From Clostridia bacterium (GTDB lineage Bacteria > Bacillota > Clostridia > Christensenellales > Aristaeellaceae), in the NCBI GenBank assembly GCA_017395065.1, contig JAFPWH010000051.1, forward strand, positions 186,001 to 250,000: DNA of 64,000 bases, read 5' to 3'. The notes under the pieces were generated by a model. It did not search any database, was not told the origin of the DNA, and saw only the letters and a list, made by a program, of their open reading frames with translations. Below are positions 54,090 to 62,651 of the stretch, piece after piece. Both the position numbers and the translations under genes were made by a program. Every line of letters starts with the position of its first letter. The stretch's first letter is position 1.

Positions 54090-54123
54090 TCTCAATCCCT
54101 CCAATTTATACTTCAACACATAA

Positions 54124-54152
54124 ATCATATCACAAAACGCCCCGATTGTCAA
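54124..54152 (-). promoter_or_regulatory. Promoter of the LRR/DUF6273 genes
   Basis: On the minus strand TTGACA (54152-54147) and TATGAT (54129-54124) with a 17-base spacer, 35 bases before the ATG. Confidence 0.82.
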
Positions 54153-54269
54153 TTGCGTCGGAAACACAATTTCCGCCGGATTGTTTACAATATGTTACAA
54201 AACGCGGGGCTTCTTCTCTTCCGCCACCGGTTCGGGATTTGAAGTGTTCTTTTACCTGATATACAAATC

Positions 54270-54311
54270 AACAGCCTCCTGTGTCTTGTTGTCCTGTCAC
54301 AGGAGGCTGTT
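54270..54311. terminator. Hairpin after the lipoprotein gene
   Basis: AACAGCCTCCTGTG / CACAGGAGGCTGTT (14-bp perfect arms, 14-base loop). It lies downstream of the minus-strand gene that stops at 54387. T-rich flanks on both sides are broken by other bases. Confidence 0.65.
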
Positions 54312-54386
54312 TCCGTCCGTTTTTTCCGGGTCTGTTTCCTTCCAGGCTCCGATCCGGACGTTCCGGTTCGATGCGCCTGAGCTCAT

Positions 54387-55703
54387 TTATTGAATGGACC
54401 CATACGCGGCGACCGCTTCATCGACAGTCAGAAGGCCGTTGCTCACCTGCCAGCCCGCTTTGTTGACCTGTGAGGCCGCGGCGTCGGACAAGCCCAATTC
54501 CAATGTGTTGATGAACTGCTGCGCACTCAGCCTTCTGAACGGCGCATACACGCTGTCCAGAGACATATCGATGCATGGCGTCACCATACGCTTGGCCTTC
54601 GCCATCGTGTTCAATTCGTTTGCGCTGATCAAAAAGCGCATAAACTCGTTGGCCATCGCCAGGTTCTTGCTGCTCTTATTGACACCAAAACCGATGGATA
54701 CGGCGTTGATGAAATAACCGCCCGTTTCGGTGGAAGGAACGGGATGAAAACTGTATTTGAAAGGGTGACTGGTAAAAGGCTGCGACTTGGCTTCCCGCTT
54801 CTCGGTTCCGGACACGGTGTTGCCTGAGGCCAGCATCATCGGTACATCGCCTTCAAAGAAGCGCAGGATCACCGCCTCATAATTATCCTTGAGTTCATTG
54901 CAATTATCCAGGTTGATATAGCCGTGACTCATGAAATCGTGAGCCAGTTCAAGCGCGCTGCGCATGTATTGGCCGGCTTCGGGTTTCAGTTCGTTCATCT
55001 CTTTCAGCGCCGTTTCATTTCCCTGGACCTGCGCACAGAAGTAGGGGTAGAAAAGCGGATAGAGCAGGTCGCTGCCCTTGTTGTAGCCCATGATCGGATT
55101 GGCATAGCCGGCTTTTTTAAAGGCTTCGCAGGCGTCAAGCAGTTGGGCGTAGGTCTGCGGTACGGCAACGCCTTCCTTGGCGAACAGGTCTTCGTTCACG
55201 AGCATCCCGTAAGTCGTCGTGTAGATCGGCACACTCAGGATGTTTCCCGCCGAATCCTTTGTAAGGAGGTTCGGACGGATGCAGGACAGATCGATGCCCA
55301 GCGCCGGATCGGAAAGGTTCTCCGACGCGGCTGCGATCGCGGCGCCGTCCGGCCAGTCGCTCATCCACGGATAGGTGAAGAAAATATCCGGCGCTTCAGT
55401 GCTTGCCAGCGCTGTGGAGAGGATCCCGCTGGAGGCTTTGCTGTAGCCGTCCATATAGATATATTTCAGCTGCACGTTGGGATAGTATTTGGCAAAGCTG
55501 TTAAACTCCGCCTCCAGAGCCTCAAAGTTGCTGTAATGGCCGACGACGGTCAGCGAACAGGCCGTTTGCGTGTCGAGCTTCGGCACAAAGCCCGTGCTGC
55601 TTTTTTGCACGGTTTTCTCTTCTTTGTCCCCGCATGCCGTAACAGATAATACCAGTGCCAGTACAGCCGCGCCGAGCGCCAGCTTCCATCGCCGATTTTT
55701 CAT
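54387..55703 (-). CDS. Extracellular solute-binding lipoprotein linked to a sensor kinase
   Basis: 438 residues. Signal peptide with lipobox V-T-A-C at Cys24, so lipid-anchored outside the membrane. Family 1 solute-binding features: YPNVQLKYIYMDGYSKASSG, APDIFFTYPWMSDWPDGAAI and KSSKNLAMANEFMRFLI. The ATG overlaps the stop of the hybrid kinase gene in an ATGA, with AAGGAGG 8 bases upstream, so the two are translated together. There are no permease genes next to it, which suggests that it presents a ligand to the kinase rather than feeding a transporter; this is inference. Confidence 0.88.
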   Translation of the reverse strand: MKNRRWKLALGAAVLALVLSVTACGDKEEKTVQKSSTGFVPKLDTQTACSLTVVGHYSNFEALEAEFNSFAKYYPNVQLKYIYMDGYSKASSGILSTALASTEAPDIFFTYPWMSDWPDGAAIAAASENLSDPALGIDLSCIRPNLLTKDSAGNILSVPIYTTTYGMLVNEDLFAKEGVAVPQTYAQLLDACEAFKKAGYANPIMGYNKGSDLLYPLFYPYFCAQVQGNETALKEMNELKPEAGQYMRSALELAHDFMSHGYINLDNCNELKDNYEAVILRFFEGDVPMMLASGNTVSGTEKREAKSQPFTSHPFKYSFHPVPSTETGGYFINAVSIGFGVNKSSKNLAMANEFMRFLISANELNTMAKAKRMVTPCIDMSLDSVYAPFRRLSAQQFINTLELGLSDAAASQVNKAGWQVSNGLLTVDEAVAAYGSIQ

Positions 55704-58093
55704 GATTTCGTTTCCTCCTTGATCCTTTTGATTTCTTTCAGTACCAGCTTCATGTCTACGGGCTTCGCGATGTGCCCGTTCATCCCGGCAGCCAGGCACT
55801 CTGCCACGTTTTCGGAGAACGCGTCTGCCGTCATGGCGATGATCGGAATATGGGACGCCCACGGGTCGGGCAATGCCCTGATGGCCTTGGTCGCTTCTAT
55901 GCCGTTCATAACCGGCATCTGGATATCCATAAAGACCAGATTGAATGCGCCTTTCGCGGCCCCGGCTACGCGCTCCACCGCAAGCTGACCGTTTTCGGCC
56001 CGTTCTGTTTCCACGCCCTGCATCTGCAGCAGCATGGATATGATCTCCCAGTTGACGTCGTTGTCCTCCGCCACCAGGATGCGCATTCCCGAGATGTCGG
56101 CGGTTTCGTCTTCCTGTTTGGCGCGGTCGTTCCCGATCCCCATGATCTCCCTGAGCTTGTTATAGAGGGTGGAACGGAACAGCGGTTTGCTGATAAGCCC
56201 GTTCACGCCCGCTTCTTTGGCTGTTTCCTCCAAATCGGACCAGTCGTAGGCCGAAACCAGCAGAATGGGGACGTCTTTGCCGACCTTGCTGCGGATTTGC
56301 CGTGTCGCCTCGATGCCGTCCATATCGGGCATCTTGCAGTCCAGTATGATTGCGTCGTAATCGTCCCGGCTTGAAACCATATTGACGGCTTCAAATCCGT
56401 TGTGAGCGATGTCGGCTTCCGCGCCGATGGATTGCAGGGTGGCTTTCGTCGTCTCCAGCAGGATCTCGTCGTCGTCGGCAAGCAGGACCCGGATGGACAG
56501 GGGTGCCGTTTCCTCGTCCTTCCGGTCGGCGATCGGAATTTCCAGCGTCACGGTGAATGTCGTTCCCTTGCCCACTTCGCTCTGGCAGTCGATCGTACCG
56601 TGCATCAGATCGATCATTTGTTTGGTGATCGCAAGGCCGAGACCCGTACCTTGTACGGTGTTTACCCTGCTGTCGATCTGCCTTGAGAAGGGCTGATACA
56701 TTCGGGCCATGAACTCCGGCGTCATGCCCATTCCCGTATCGGCAACGATGTAGACCAGCCGTACCGACTTGTCCGTTTCACCCGGTTCTTCTCTCATGTC
56801 AACACAGACTTGCCCGCCGGGTCCCGTATATTTGACCGCGTTCGACAGTATGTTTATGTAGATCTGATTGAGCCGCAGCTGATCTCCGTAAAGGTATTCG
56901 TGGTCGAAACGGTTGATTCGGAAATTGAAGTCGATGTCCTTTTCCTTTACCATGGGCTGCGCGATATTTACGAGATTCTCCGCGCATTCGACGATGGAGA
57001 AGGTCACCGGATTGAGATTCAGTTTGCCGCTTTCCACCTTGGAAATGTCCAGAATATCGTTGATCAGCGTCAGCAGGTGATTGCTCGCCAGATTGATTTT
57101 TCGCAGGCTGTCGCGCACGGCCGCTTGGTCATCAACGTTTTTGCTTGCAATGGCAGTCAGGCCGATGATGGCGTTCATGGGCGTACGTATATCGTGGGAC
57201 ATGGTCGAAAGAAAATCCGTCTTCGCATGATTGGCGCGATCGGCGGAAGCGGCAGCTTCCTTCAGCTGGCGGTTGAAGCTCATCAGGTTTATCAGGTTAA
57301 AGACGAGCAGAAGCAGCAGTCCCGCGGTGATAATGCCTACCAGCGTCCAGCTTATGACCGTGCGGTCGAGCACGGCGACGGGGATCATCGACACCAAAAT
57401 CCAGTCGTCCGTCGAATTGACGCGCGTATGAGCGATCATGCAGCGCTGTCCCATGGAGTTATTGAGCTCGAAAACTCCGGGGGCGTTCGCCATACTGCTT
57501 TTCAGATCCTTCAGTGCGTCCGGCGTCGGGCTGTTGTAGGACTGATAGAATTCATAGAAGTTGGAGTTCTTGAACGAATAGCCCTGGACGATGTAGTCTC
57601 CGGCGATGTCGATCAGAGAAATCCCGGCCGTTTTGTACTCTTCGGTGGGGAAAAACCATTTCTTCTGAAAAGCCGAAACCGGGACAATGCGAAGCAGTAT
57701 CGCCGTTTGATCGTCTTTCAGCGCGATGGGACAGCAAAAGGCGATGGACTGAATGGCATTGACCGGGTTTGTATACGCGCGGGTCACGTTGACCGTCACG
57801 CTTTCGGCGAGCACCTCCCCAAAATCGATATTCAGAGCCGTGACGTTGCCGTAAGAAACCGAATAATCTCCCGGCTTGGAAGCCCGGGCTGCCGTCGAAA
57901 GTCCGTTCAAGCCCCCGTCTTCCGCGAACAGGATATGTGCCATGATCCCGGACGTGGAAATGGATTTCCGGACGAAGCCGATGGCTTCCTCGGCGGTCAT
58001 GTCGTTGGCATTGATATAGGCCGCCCAGCTGTTGCAGACCTCCTGCTCACCCAGCAGATAATTGGTGGTCACGCTTTCCATAGCCACCGTCAT
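55700..58093 (-). CDS. Hybrid sensor histidine kinase with two receiver domains (N-terminus truncated)
   Basis: 797 residues from the ATG at 58093. Residues 1-240 look like an extracellular Cache-like sensor, followed by a membrane helix (about 247-272). HisKA has the phospho-His in STMSHDIRTPMN (His300). HATPase_c has NILSNAVKY, DTGMGM and GTGLGLAI. Receiver 1 is at about 535-650 with the Asp in ILDCKMPD (Asp585), and receiver 2 at about 670-785 with the Asp in VFMDIQMPV (Asp723). In the same frame upstream, from an ATG at 58219, lies a first membrane helix cut off by a TAA at 58108-58106. Without that helix the sensor domain would lack its N-terminal anchor. Hpt and lipoprotein genes flank it. 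Confidence 0.85.
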   Translation of the reverse strand: MTVAMESVTTNYLLGEQEVCNSWAAYINANDMTAEEAIGFVRKSISTSGIMAHILFAEDGGLNGLSTAARASKPGDYSVSYGNVTALNIDFGEVLAESVTVNVTRAYTNPVNAIQSIAFCCPIALKDDQTAILLRIVPVSAFQKKWFFPTEEYKTAGISLIDIAGDYIVQGYSFKNSNFYEFYQSYNSPTPDALKDLKSSMANAPGVFELNNSMGQRCMIAHTRVNSTDDWILVSMIPVAVLDRTVISWTLVGIITAGLLLLLVFNLINLMSFNRQLKEAAASADRANHAKTDFLSTMSHDIRTPMNAIIGLTAIASKNVDDQAAVRDSLRKINLASNHLLTLINDILDISKVESGKLNLNPVTFSIVECAENLVNIAQPMVKEKDIDFNFRINRFDHEYLYGDQLRLNQIYINILSNAVKYTGPGGQVCVDMREEPGETDKSVRLVYIVADTGMGMTPEFMARMYQPFSRQIDSRVNTVQGTGLGLAITKQMIDLMHGTIDCQSEVGKGTTFTVTLEIPIADRKDEETAPLSIRVLLADDDEILLETTKATLQSIGAEADIAHNGFEAVNMVSSRDDYDAIILDCKMPDMDGIEATRQIRSKVGKDVPILLVSAYDWSDLEETAKEAGVNGLISKPLFRSTLYNKLREIMGIGNDRAKQEDETADISGMRILVAEDNDVNWEIISMLLQMQGVETERAENGQLAVERVAGAAKGAFNLVFMDIQMPVMNGIEATKAIRALPDPWASHIPIIAMTADAFSENVAECLAAGMNGHIAKPVDMKLVLKEIKRIKEETKS

Positions 58094-58219
58094 GTTCTCG
58101 AATGCTTATGTTTGGTTTGACACGGTCCTCTTGTGTTCACTGTTTACATAGAACAGCGTAAAGCCCAGTATCGTCAAGACGATCAACACGTTTCCGATAA
58201 GCATCGCGCTTTTTTTCAT
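58094..58219 (-). pseudogene. Separated N-terminal membrane segment of the hybrid kinase
   Basis: An ATG at 58219 with AGGA upstream opens 37 codons, MKKSAMLIGNVLIVLTILGF and a short tail, ending in TAA. The four codons after the stop (AFEN) continue in frame into the Met at 58093. A single G-to-T change from GAA would produce this stop. The promoter at 58343-58371 is placed for this upstream start. Confidence 0.75.
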
Positions 58220-58342
58220 TTCGTCACATCCTAACAGGAGACTCAAAACGGTTATTCCATCAGCGGAATAACGCGGCGGGGCATTTGAAAATCAGGGCCC
58301 GCATAAATTGAAATTGCAGCCAAAAGCAGCACTCTCGTTTTT

Positions 58343-58371
58343 ATTTTACTATACGCAGGGGCGATAGTCAA
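58343..58371 (-). promoter_or_regulatory. Promoter of the hybrid kinase-lipoprotein operon
   Basis: On the minus strand TTGACT (58371-58366) and TAAAAT (58348-58343) with a 17-base spacer, about 120 bases before the ATG at 58219. Confidence 0.6.
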
Positions 58372-58379
58372 GCTCAGCG

Positions 58380-58614
58380 CCGGCGGGTCCGCGGTGATGT
58401 CCGTTTCCATGTCCTGTTTGACCAGATAATAGGACTCTCTGCCCATGACGGCTTTCGGATAGCCGATCTTGTCCGCGCGATCCTGCCCGCATATCATCTA
58501 TACTTGATTTGCTTCCCGACCATCGTGCCGGCCGCCTGTTGATGCACGTCATGACCGTAAAGTGCGGCATGACACCGTAAATCTTCGCGCCCGACCGGAG
58601 CGCGTCTTCGTTTC
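58380..58614 (-). pseudogene. Decayed coding fragment, identity unknown
   Basis: Protein-like text is readable in pieces that change frame: GAKIYGVMPHFTVMT, then AGTMVGKQIKYR before a stop, then GQDRADKIGYPKAVMGRESY and a following LVKQDMETDITADPPALSLT. Hydrophobic and charged patterns and codon use look coding, but no single frame spans the stretch. It follows the Hpt stop at 58615. I cannot name the family. Confidence 0.45.
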
Positions 58615-58959
58615 TCAGCCTTCCCGCAGCCTGATCAGCTCGTCCCGCTGCTCAAGAAGCTGCCTAAGAAGATGTGCGTAGTCGGCGTCCTTCCCTGCCC
58701 GCAGAAGCTCCGTCATTTCGGAAACTTTTTCATACATCGGGATAAGAGAGAGGTTCCCGAGCACCCCTTTGAGCGCATGCGCGGCTTCAAAGGCCGCCTT
58801 CCTGTCGTCATTACCCACGGCGTCGGAGAGCTTGCCGAACCCCGCGTCGTCCAGTGCCATATTGACAAGCCGCAGATAGAACGTCTCGTTGTTCATCAGT
58901 CGCCTCAGGCCTTCTTCGGTATTCACGCCTGCCCGGCGCAGTGTTTCGATCGTAAGCAT
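58615..58959 (-). CDS. Hpt-domain phosphotransfer protein
   Basis: 114 residues. A four-helix Hpt bundle is indicated by EAAHALKGVLGNLSLIPMY, where the phospho-accepting His is in H-A-L-K-G near residue 61. Such proteins carry phosphate from a hybrid kinase receiver to a response regulator. The ATG follows GAGGT by 5 bases. It lies upstream of the two-receiver hybrid kinase and just after an EAL-domain remnant, so it may be all that remains of a longer signalling gene or a free Hpt partner. No intact output regulator is seen in the window. Confidence 0.85.
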   Translation of the reverse strand: MLTIETLRRAGVNTEEGLRRLMNNETFYLRLVNMALDDAGFGKLSDAVGNDDRKAAFEAAHALKGVLGNLSLIPMYEKVSEMTELLRAGKDADYAHLLRQLLEQRDELIRLREG

Positions 58960-58984
58960 ATTGTACCTCGTTTATCATTTGATT

Positions 58985-59135
58985 CCGGCTCCCGTTCCCT
59001 GACGGACGCTTCGAATTCGTCCGGGGGAATCGGTTTTGAAAACAGCAGCCCTGCACGCAATCGCAGAAAAGGCCCTTCAGCGTAAACAACCGCTTCGCCG
59101 TTTCCGCGCCTTCGGCAATTGTCGCAAGCCTCTCG
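58985..59135 (-). pseudogene. Remnant of an EAL-domain c-di-GMP phosphodiesterase
   Basis: One frame reads RLATIAEGAETAKRLFTLKG then FCDCVQGCCF; a second frame continues SKPIPPDEFEASVRE. Joined, they match the C-terminal end of EAL domains (A-E-G-V-E-T, G-C-D-x-x-Q-G-Y-x-F-S-K-P, E-F-E). The join falls at a run of four T (on the coding strand) where five would restore the frame. Upstream of about 59135 the frame meets stops and the rest of the domain is missing. Confidence 0.75.
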
Positions 59136-59425
59136 CAATTCGGTCGGATACCGCAGCGCTCTTACCGACCATTTTAGCACATGCAGCGCTTTTTTTCCAG
59201 TCCTTCCGGATTTATTCGGGATGTTTCGAAATGTAAAATTTAATCCGGTTTGTCCTCCCTTTTTCTTCTTTTCGTCTAAATTTTCATCGCGGTATTGCGT
59301 TTCACAGTTTGTTTGTGCTATAATGTATCAGCAAGTTAAGGATCATGATCGAATCGAACCTGACGGAACAAATTCCCGCTTGAGTCGGCATGGTCCTGAC
59401 ACGCCGGAAAGGAGGTCTCTGCCGT
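59136..59425. other. Intergenic stretch before the transglutaminase-like gene
   Basis: 290 bases with no intact gene, next to the EAL remnant. It becomes AT-rich after 59190 and holds a promoter: TTGCGT (59295-59300) and TATAAT (59319-59324) with an 18-base spacer, which gives a leader of about 95 bases. Nothing else is recognised. Confidence 0.5.
59295..59324 (+). promoter_or_regulatory. Promoter of the transglutaminase / pilus-like operon
   Basis: TTGCGT (59295-59300), TATAAT (59319-59324), spacer 18 bases. It is the only clear promoter ahead of the seven-gene plus-strand run. Confidence 0.6.
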
Positions 59426-60244
59426 TTGAAGCGCAAGGCATTCATCCGCTTCACCGCAGCGCTGGTTTTTCTTTTGACGGTACTGGCGTTTTTGATCGTG
59501 CTGGCATCGGCAACTGCAAAGTGGCCCCAGCAGGGCAAGGACGTCGTAAAGGATTCCAAGCTTAAGGTGGACAGAAGCAATATCCAGGAAGGCTATTTTT
59601 TTGCCTGCACCGCAAACAAAACCAATAAAAAGCTCAAGCTGCGCGTGATAAAGGGCGATACGACCCTCACCTACGACCTGAACGGGCAGGGCAACTACGA
59701 AGTATTTCCGTTGCAGTTGGGCGACGGCAATTATAAAGTGTCCCTTTACGAAAATATTTCCGGGAAGAGTTACAGCGCTGCCGGCAACGTGTATCTGCAG
59801 GTAAAGCTGAAGGATCCCGTCAGTCCCTTCTTATACCCCAATCAATTCGTGAATTACGACGAATCGTCGGATGTGATCGAAAAGGCGGATTCCCTGTGCG
59901 CAGGCAAGACGCAAAGCCAGATCTTCGATATCGTCTGCAACTTTATGAAGACAAACTTCGGTTACGATTTCGTCAAGGCCGCCACGATCAAGGCCAATCA
60001 GCTGCCGGATATAGAAACTTGCTATCGCAAGAGAATGGGCATTTGTCAGGACCTGAGCGCCACCATGGTGGCCATGCTGCGCTCCCAGGGCGTACCTGCC
60101 AAGCTCATGATCGGCTATGCGGACAAGAACTACCACGCCTGGGTTATAGCGATCGTGGACGGCGAGGAAGTGTTCTACGATCCCACAGCCCAGCTCGGCG
60201 CGAGCAAAAAATCCAAGACCTATACCGTCGAACGCTTCTACTGA
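59426..60244 (+). CDS. Secreted or membrane-anchored transglutaminase-like protein
   Basis: 272 residues from a TTG preceded by AAAGGAGGT. An N-terminal hydrophobic segment (about 8-28) is a signal or anchor. Residues 45-145 form a beta-rich domain. The C-terminal transglutaminase-like core has the catalytic Cys in RMGICQDLSATMVAMLRSQG (near 207), His in KNYHAWV (near 237) and Asp in VFYDPTAQLG (near 252). Such proteins act as cysteine proteases or cross-linkers on the cell surface. The in-frame ATG at 59390 has no ribosome site. The pilus-like genes begin 76 bases downstream without a terminator, so it may be the first gene of that operon. Confidence 0.87.
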   Translation: MKRKAFIRFTAALVFLLTVLAFLIVLASATAKWPQQGKDVVKDSKLKVDRSNIQEGYFFACTANKTNKKLKLRVIKGDTTLTYDLNGQGNYEVFPLQLGDGNYKVSLYENISGKSYSAAGNVYLQVKLKDPVSPFLYPNQFVNYDESSDVIEKADSLCAGKTQSQIFDIVCNFMKTNFGYDFVKAATIKANQLPDIETCYRKRMGICQDLSATMVAMLRSQGVPAKLMIGYADKNYHAWVIAIVDGEEVFYDPTAQLGASKKSKTYTVERFY

Positions 60245-60320
60245 GCCGGTCAAGCCGCTTGTGTCAAACGAGTGACAATAACACCGCTGCAACCATACCT
60301 TTTTACGGAGGAATCGAGCT

Positions 60321-61376
60321 ATGCCTAACATTTTCAGGAGAAAACAACAAAACAGTCTTTCCCCTTCCGAGCTGAGCAGCTTCTGCGGTCAGGTAGCGCT
60401 GATACTCGAAGCCGGTCTGCCGCTGTATGACGGCATGGAAACGCTGGCGAAAACCGACAAAAACAGCAGCAACGCAGACATCTACGTTGCCGCGAGCAAA
60501 GGCGTCACCGAGACCGGTTCGCTCTACGACGCGCTCAAAAGCGACGCCCGCTGGCCGGATTATCTGGTCGAGATGGTCGGCATCGGCGAAAAGAGCGGCC
60601 AATTGGACAGCGTGATGCGCAGCCTCGAAGAATACTACGCGAGGGAAGCGCGCATCCGCCAGTCCCTGGTCAGTGCGGTCACCTATCCGCTGGTGTTGGG
60701 CGCGATGCTCGCGGTCATCGTTCTGGTCTTACTCTGGCGGGTGCTGCCCGTGTTCAGGCGCGTGCTGAATTCCATGGGCATGGGTACGTCAAACTCCGCT
60801 TTCATGCGCATAGGCACGGCGCTGGGCTGGATCGTGCTGGTTCTGGTGGTGTTGGTAGCGCTCTTAGTCATCGCCGCGCTCGTGCTTCTTAAAACGAAGC
60901 ACCGCGAGAAAGTCCTCACTTTTGTGCAGAGGCTCTTCCCCTCCGTTCGTCGCCTGAACCGCAGGCTGTCCGCTTCGCGCGTCGCCGGTGTGCTGAGCAT
61001 GATGCTCTCCGGCGGTTTCCCGACGGATGAAGCGCTGGAAATGACCGGCAAAGTCTTAAGTGACCGTGACGCCGCGGCCAAGGTCGATCAGATCCGAAGC
61101 AAGCTGAACGCGGGTGAGAGCTTCTCCGATTCGGTCACAGGCACGGAGCTTTTCGACGAGCTGCACAACCGCATGATCACAATGGGCAGCGCGACCGGCA
61201 AAGAAGACAAAGTGCTCGCCAAGCTTGCCGTCCTGTACGAAGAGCAGGTCGAAGAAGATATCACGCGCCTGGTATCCATCATAGAGCCCACGCTGGTGGC
61301 GCTCCTGTCGATCGTGATCGGCGCGGTGCTCCTGAGCGTGATGCTGCCCATGGCGGGCATCCTTTCCAACCTGTAA
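60321..61376 (+). CDS. Type II secretion / type IV pilus inner-membrane platform protein (PilC/GspF family)
   Basis: 351 residues. Two T2SSF repeats: LSSFCGQVALILEAGLPLYDGM near residue 15 and SASRVAGVLSMMLSGGFPTDEAL near 215. Three membrane helices lie near 118, 172 and 332. PilC/GspF normally has about 400 residues; here the N-terminal cytoplasmic extension is short. It forms the platform that the assembly ATPase drives. GGAGGA precedes the ATG. Confidence 0.92.
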   Translation: MPNIFRRKQQNSLSPSELSSFCGQVALILEAGLPLYDGMETLAKTDKNSSNADIYVAASKGVTETGSLYDALKSDARWPDYLVEMVGIGEKSGQLDSVMRSLEEYYAREARIRQSLVSAVTYPLVLGAMLAVIVLVLLWRVLPVFRRVLNSMGMGTSNSAFMRIGTALGWIVLVLVVLVALLVIAALVLLKTKHREKVLTFVQRLFPSVRRLNRRLSASRVAGVLSMMLSGGFPTDEALEMTGKVLSDRDAAAKVDQIRSKLNAGESFSDSVTGTELFDELHNRMITMGSATGKEDKVLAKLAVLYEEQVEEDITRLVSIIEPTLVALLSIVIGAVLLSVMLPMAGILSNL

Positions 61377-61408
61377 GGAATGACATACATACTCCAAAGG
61401 AGCAAGGT

Positions 61409-61711
61409 ATGAATAAAGCGGATATCTTAAAGCTGATCACGATCATTTTGGTCGTGGTGCTGGCGGTTGGGCTAATCAGCCGCATAGACAACACGCAGGA
61501 CAGGGAAGAAACCGGTATCGTCGTCGAAGCAGTCAAAAATGCGGCGCTGACCTGTTACGCAGTGGAGGGCGCGTTCCCGAAAGAGCTGGATTATCTGCGC
61601 AAGCACTATCGTCTGGCCTGGGATGAAGACAAATACAACGTCACCTACGACTACGAGGGCGACAACCTCTTCCCTGATATCTTTGTCTCGGAGGTCAGCG
61701 CAGAGCAATGA
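61409..61711 (+). CDS. Small pilin-like protein
   Basis: 100 residues. One N-terminal hydrophobic helix (about 8-24) followed by a pilin-like alpha segment VVEAVKNAALTCYAVEGAFPKELDYL and a short beta part. The usual G-F-T-L-I-E prepilin site is absent, so it may be a non-processed or divergent minor pilin. The segment resembles the C-terminal part of ComGC-like small pilins by layout only. AAAGGAGC precedes the ATG. Its stop overlaps the next start in ATGA. Confidence 0.65.
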   Translation: MNKADILKLITIILVVVLAVGLISRIDNTQDREETGIVVEAVKNAALTCYAVEGAFPKELDYLRKHYRLAWDEDKYNVTYDYEGDNLFPDIFVSEVSAEQ

Positions 61712-62244
61712 AGAAAATGAATCATCATGCCATCTCCGGCGTATTTGTATTCCTGTTGCTGGGTCTGTTCGCAGTGATTTCCGTCGTCATGGTTCTCTTC
61801 GGCACAAGCGCGTACAGGAATTCCAACGATCGCCTGGAAGCGCACAACGGGGAGCGCGTGTTGAATTCCTATGTGCACGCGATGTCCCGCGGCTGGGACA
61901 GGCTGAACGGGATCTACACCGAAAAGGCCGACGCCGTGCGGCTCACCTATCCGGAGGACAGCGACGAGCCTGAAATCGAAGCGTTGGGTCAGATCGACAG
62001 TATCGTACTGGTACGAACGGAAGAAGATGATGACGAAGGCGTTATAGACCGTCTGTACGTCTTCGACGGAAAACTCATGGAGCGCCTGCAATACGAAGAC
62101 GAACCGTTTGAACCGGAACGCGGCCTGGAAATCTGTCCCGCCGACGAAATGAGCGCCGAGTACACCGACGGACTGATCAATCTCAGAATAGTCCTGAACG
62201 GCGAAACTTCGACGGTCTGCATCGCACCGCGCTCCGGGCGCTGA
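61708..62244 (+). CDS. DUF4860-like pilus-cluster protein
   Basis: 178 residues. One N-terminal membrane helix (about 10-32, ISGVFVFLLLGLFAVISVVMVLF), then YRNSNDRLEAHNGERVLNSYV, which is typical of DUF4860 proteins of Firmicutes pilus clusters. The rest is acidic and beta-rich. It overlaps the previous gene by 4 bases and is probably an extracytoplasmic minor component. Function unknown; placement in the system is by context. Confidence 0.7.
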   Translation: MKKMNHHAISGVFVFLLLGLFAVISVVMVLFGTSAYRNSNDRLEAHNGERVLNSYVHAMSRGWDRLNGIYTEKADAVRLTYPEDSDEPEIEALGQIDSIVLVRTEEDDDEGVIDRLYVFDGKLMERLQYEDEPFEPERGLEICPADEMSAEYTDGLINLRIVLNGETSTVCIAPRSGR

Positions 62245-62255
62245 GAGGTGGAACT

Positions 62256-62651
62256 ATGAAATCCCATAATCGAAGCAACGCGCTCCTGGTGGAGCTGCTG
62301 ATCGTAATCCTGTTTTTTATGCTCTCGGCGACGATCCTGCTCAAGGTTTTCGCTACTTCGCGCATTCAAAGCGACAAAGCCGGGTTGACCGGCGAAGCGC
62401 TGTCGTATGCGCAAAACGTGGCGGAGCGCCTTTACGCAGCCGACGACGCAGAGGATGCGCTCACAAAAATGGCGTTTGAATCAAACGGCGATACCTGGAC
62501 GCTGGACACGGGCAAGTTCACCGTCAGGGTTACCGCTTCCGTTGAAAACACGCAGGCAGGTGAAATGCTGAATCGGACCGTTCAAGCCTTGTTGGGCGAC
62601 GAAGTGCTGTTCAGCCTGCCCGTCAGCCGTTATGTGGAGGGGCAGCCATGA
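62256..62651 (+). CDS. Pilin-like minor component
   Basis: 131 residues. N-terminus MKSHNRSNALLVELLIVILFFML has a pilin-like hydrophobic alpha helix with the Glu of position +5 type (A-L-L-V-E-L), but no Gly before it, so the processing site is unclear. The body has VTASVENTQAGEMLNRTVQ. AGAGGTGG precedes the ATG; the stop overlaps the next start in ATGA. Confidence 0.7.
   Translation: MKSHNRSNALLVELLIVILFFMLSATILLKVFATSRIQSDKAGLTGEALSYAQNVAERLYAADDAEDALTKMAFESNGDTWTLDTGKFTVRVTASVENTQAGEMLNRTVQALLGDEVLFSLPVSRYVEGQP

Noticed and set aside
58252..58497. Small gene of 81 codons on the minus strand
   Set aside because: Its second half covers the kinase promoter (58343-58371) and its first half is part of a decayed fragment readable in other frames. 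No ribosome site.
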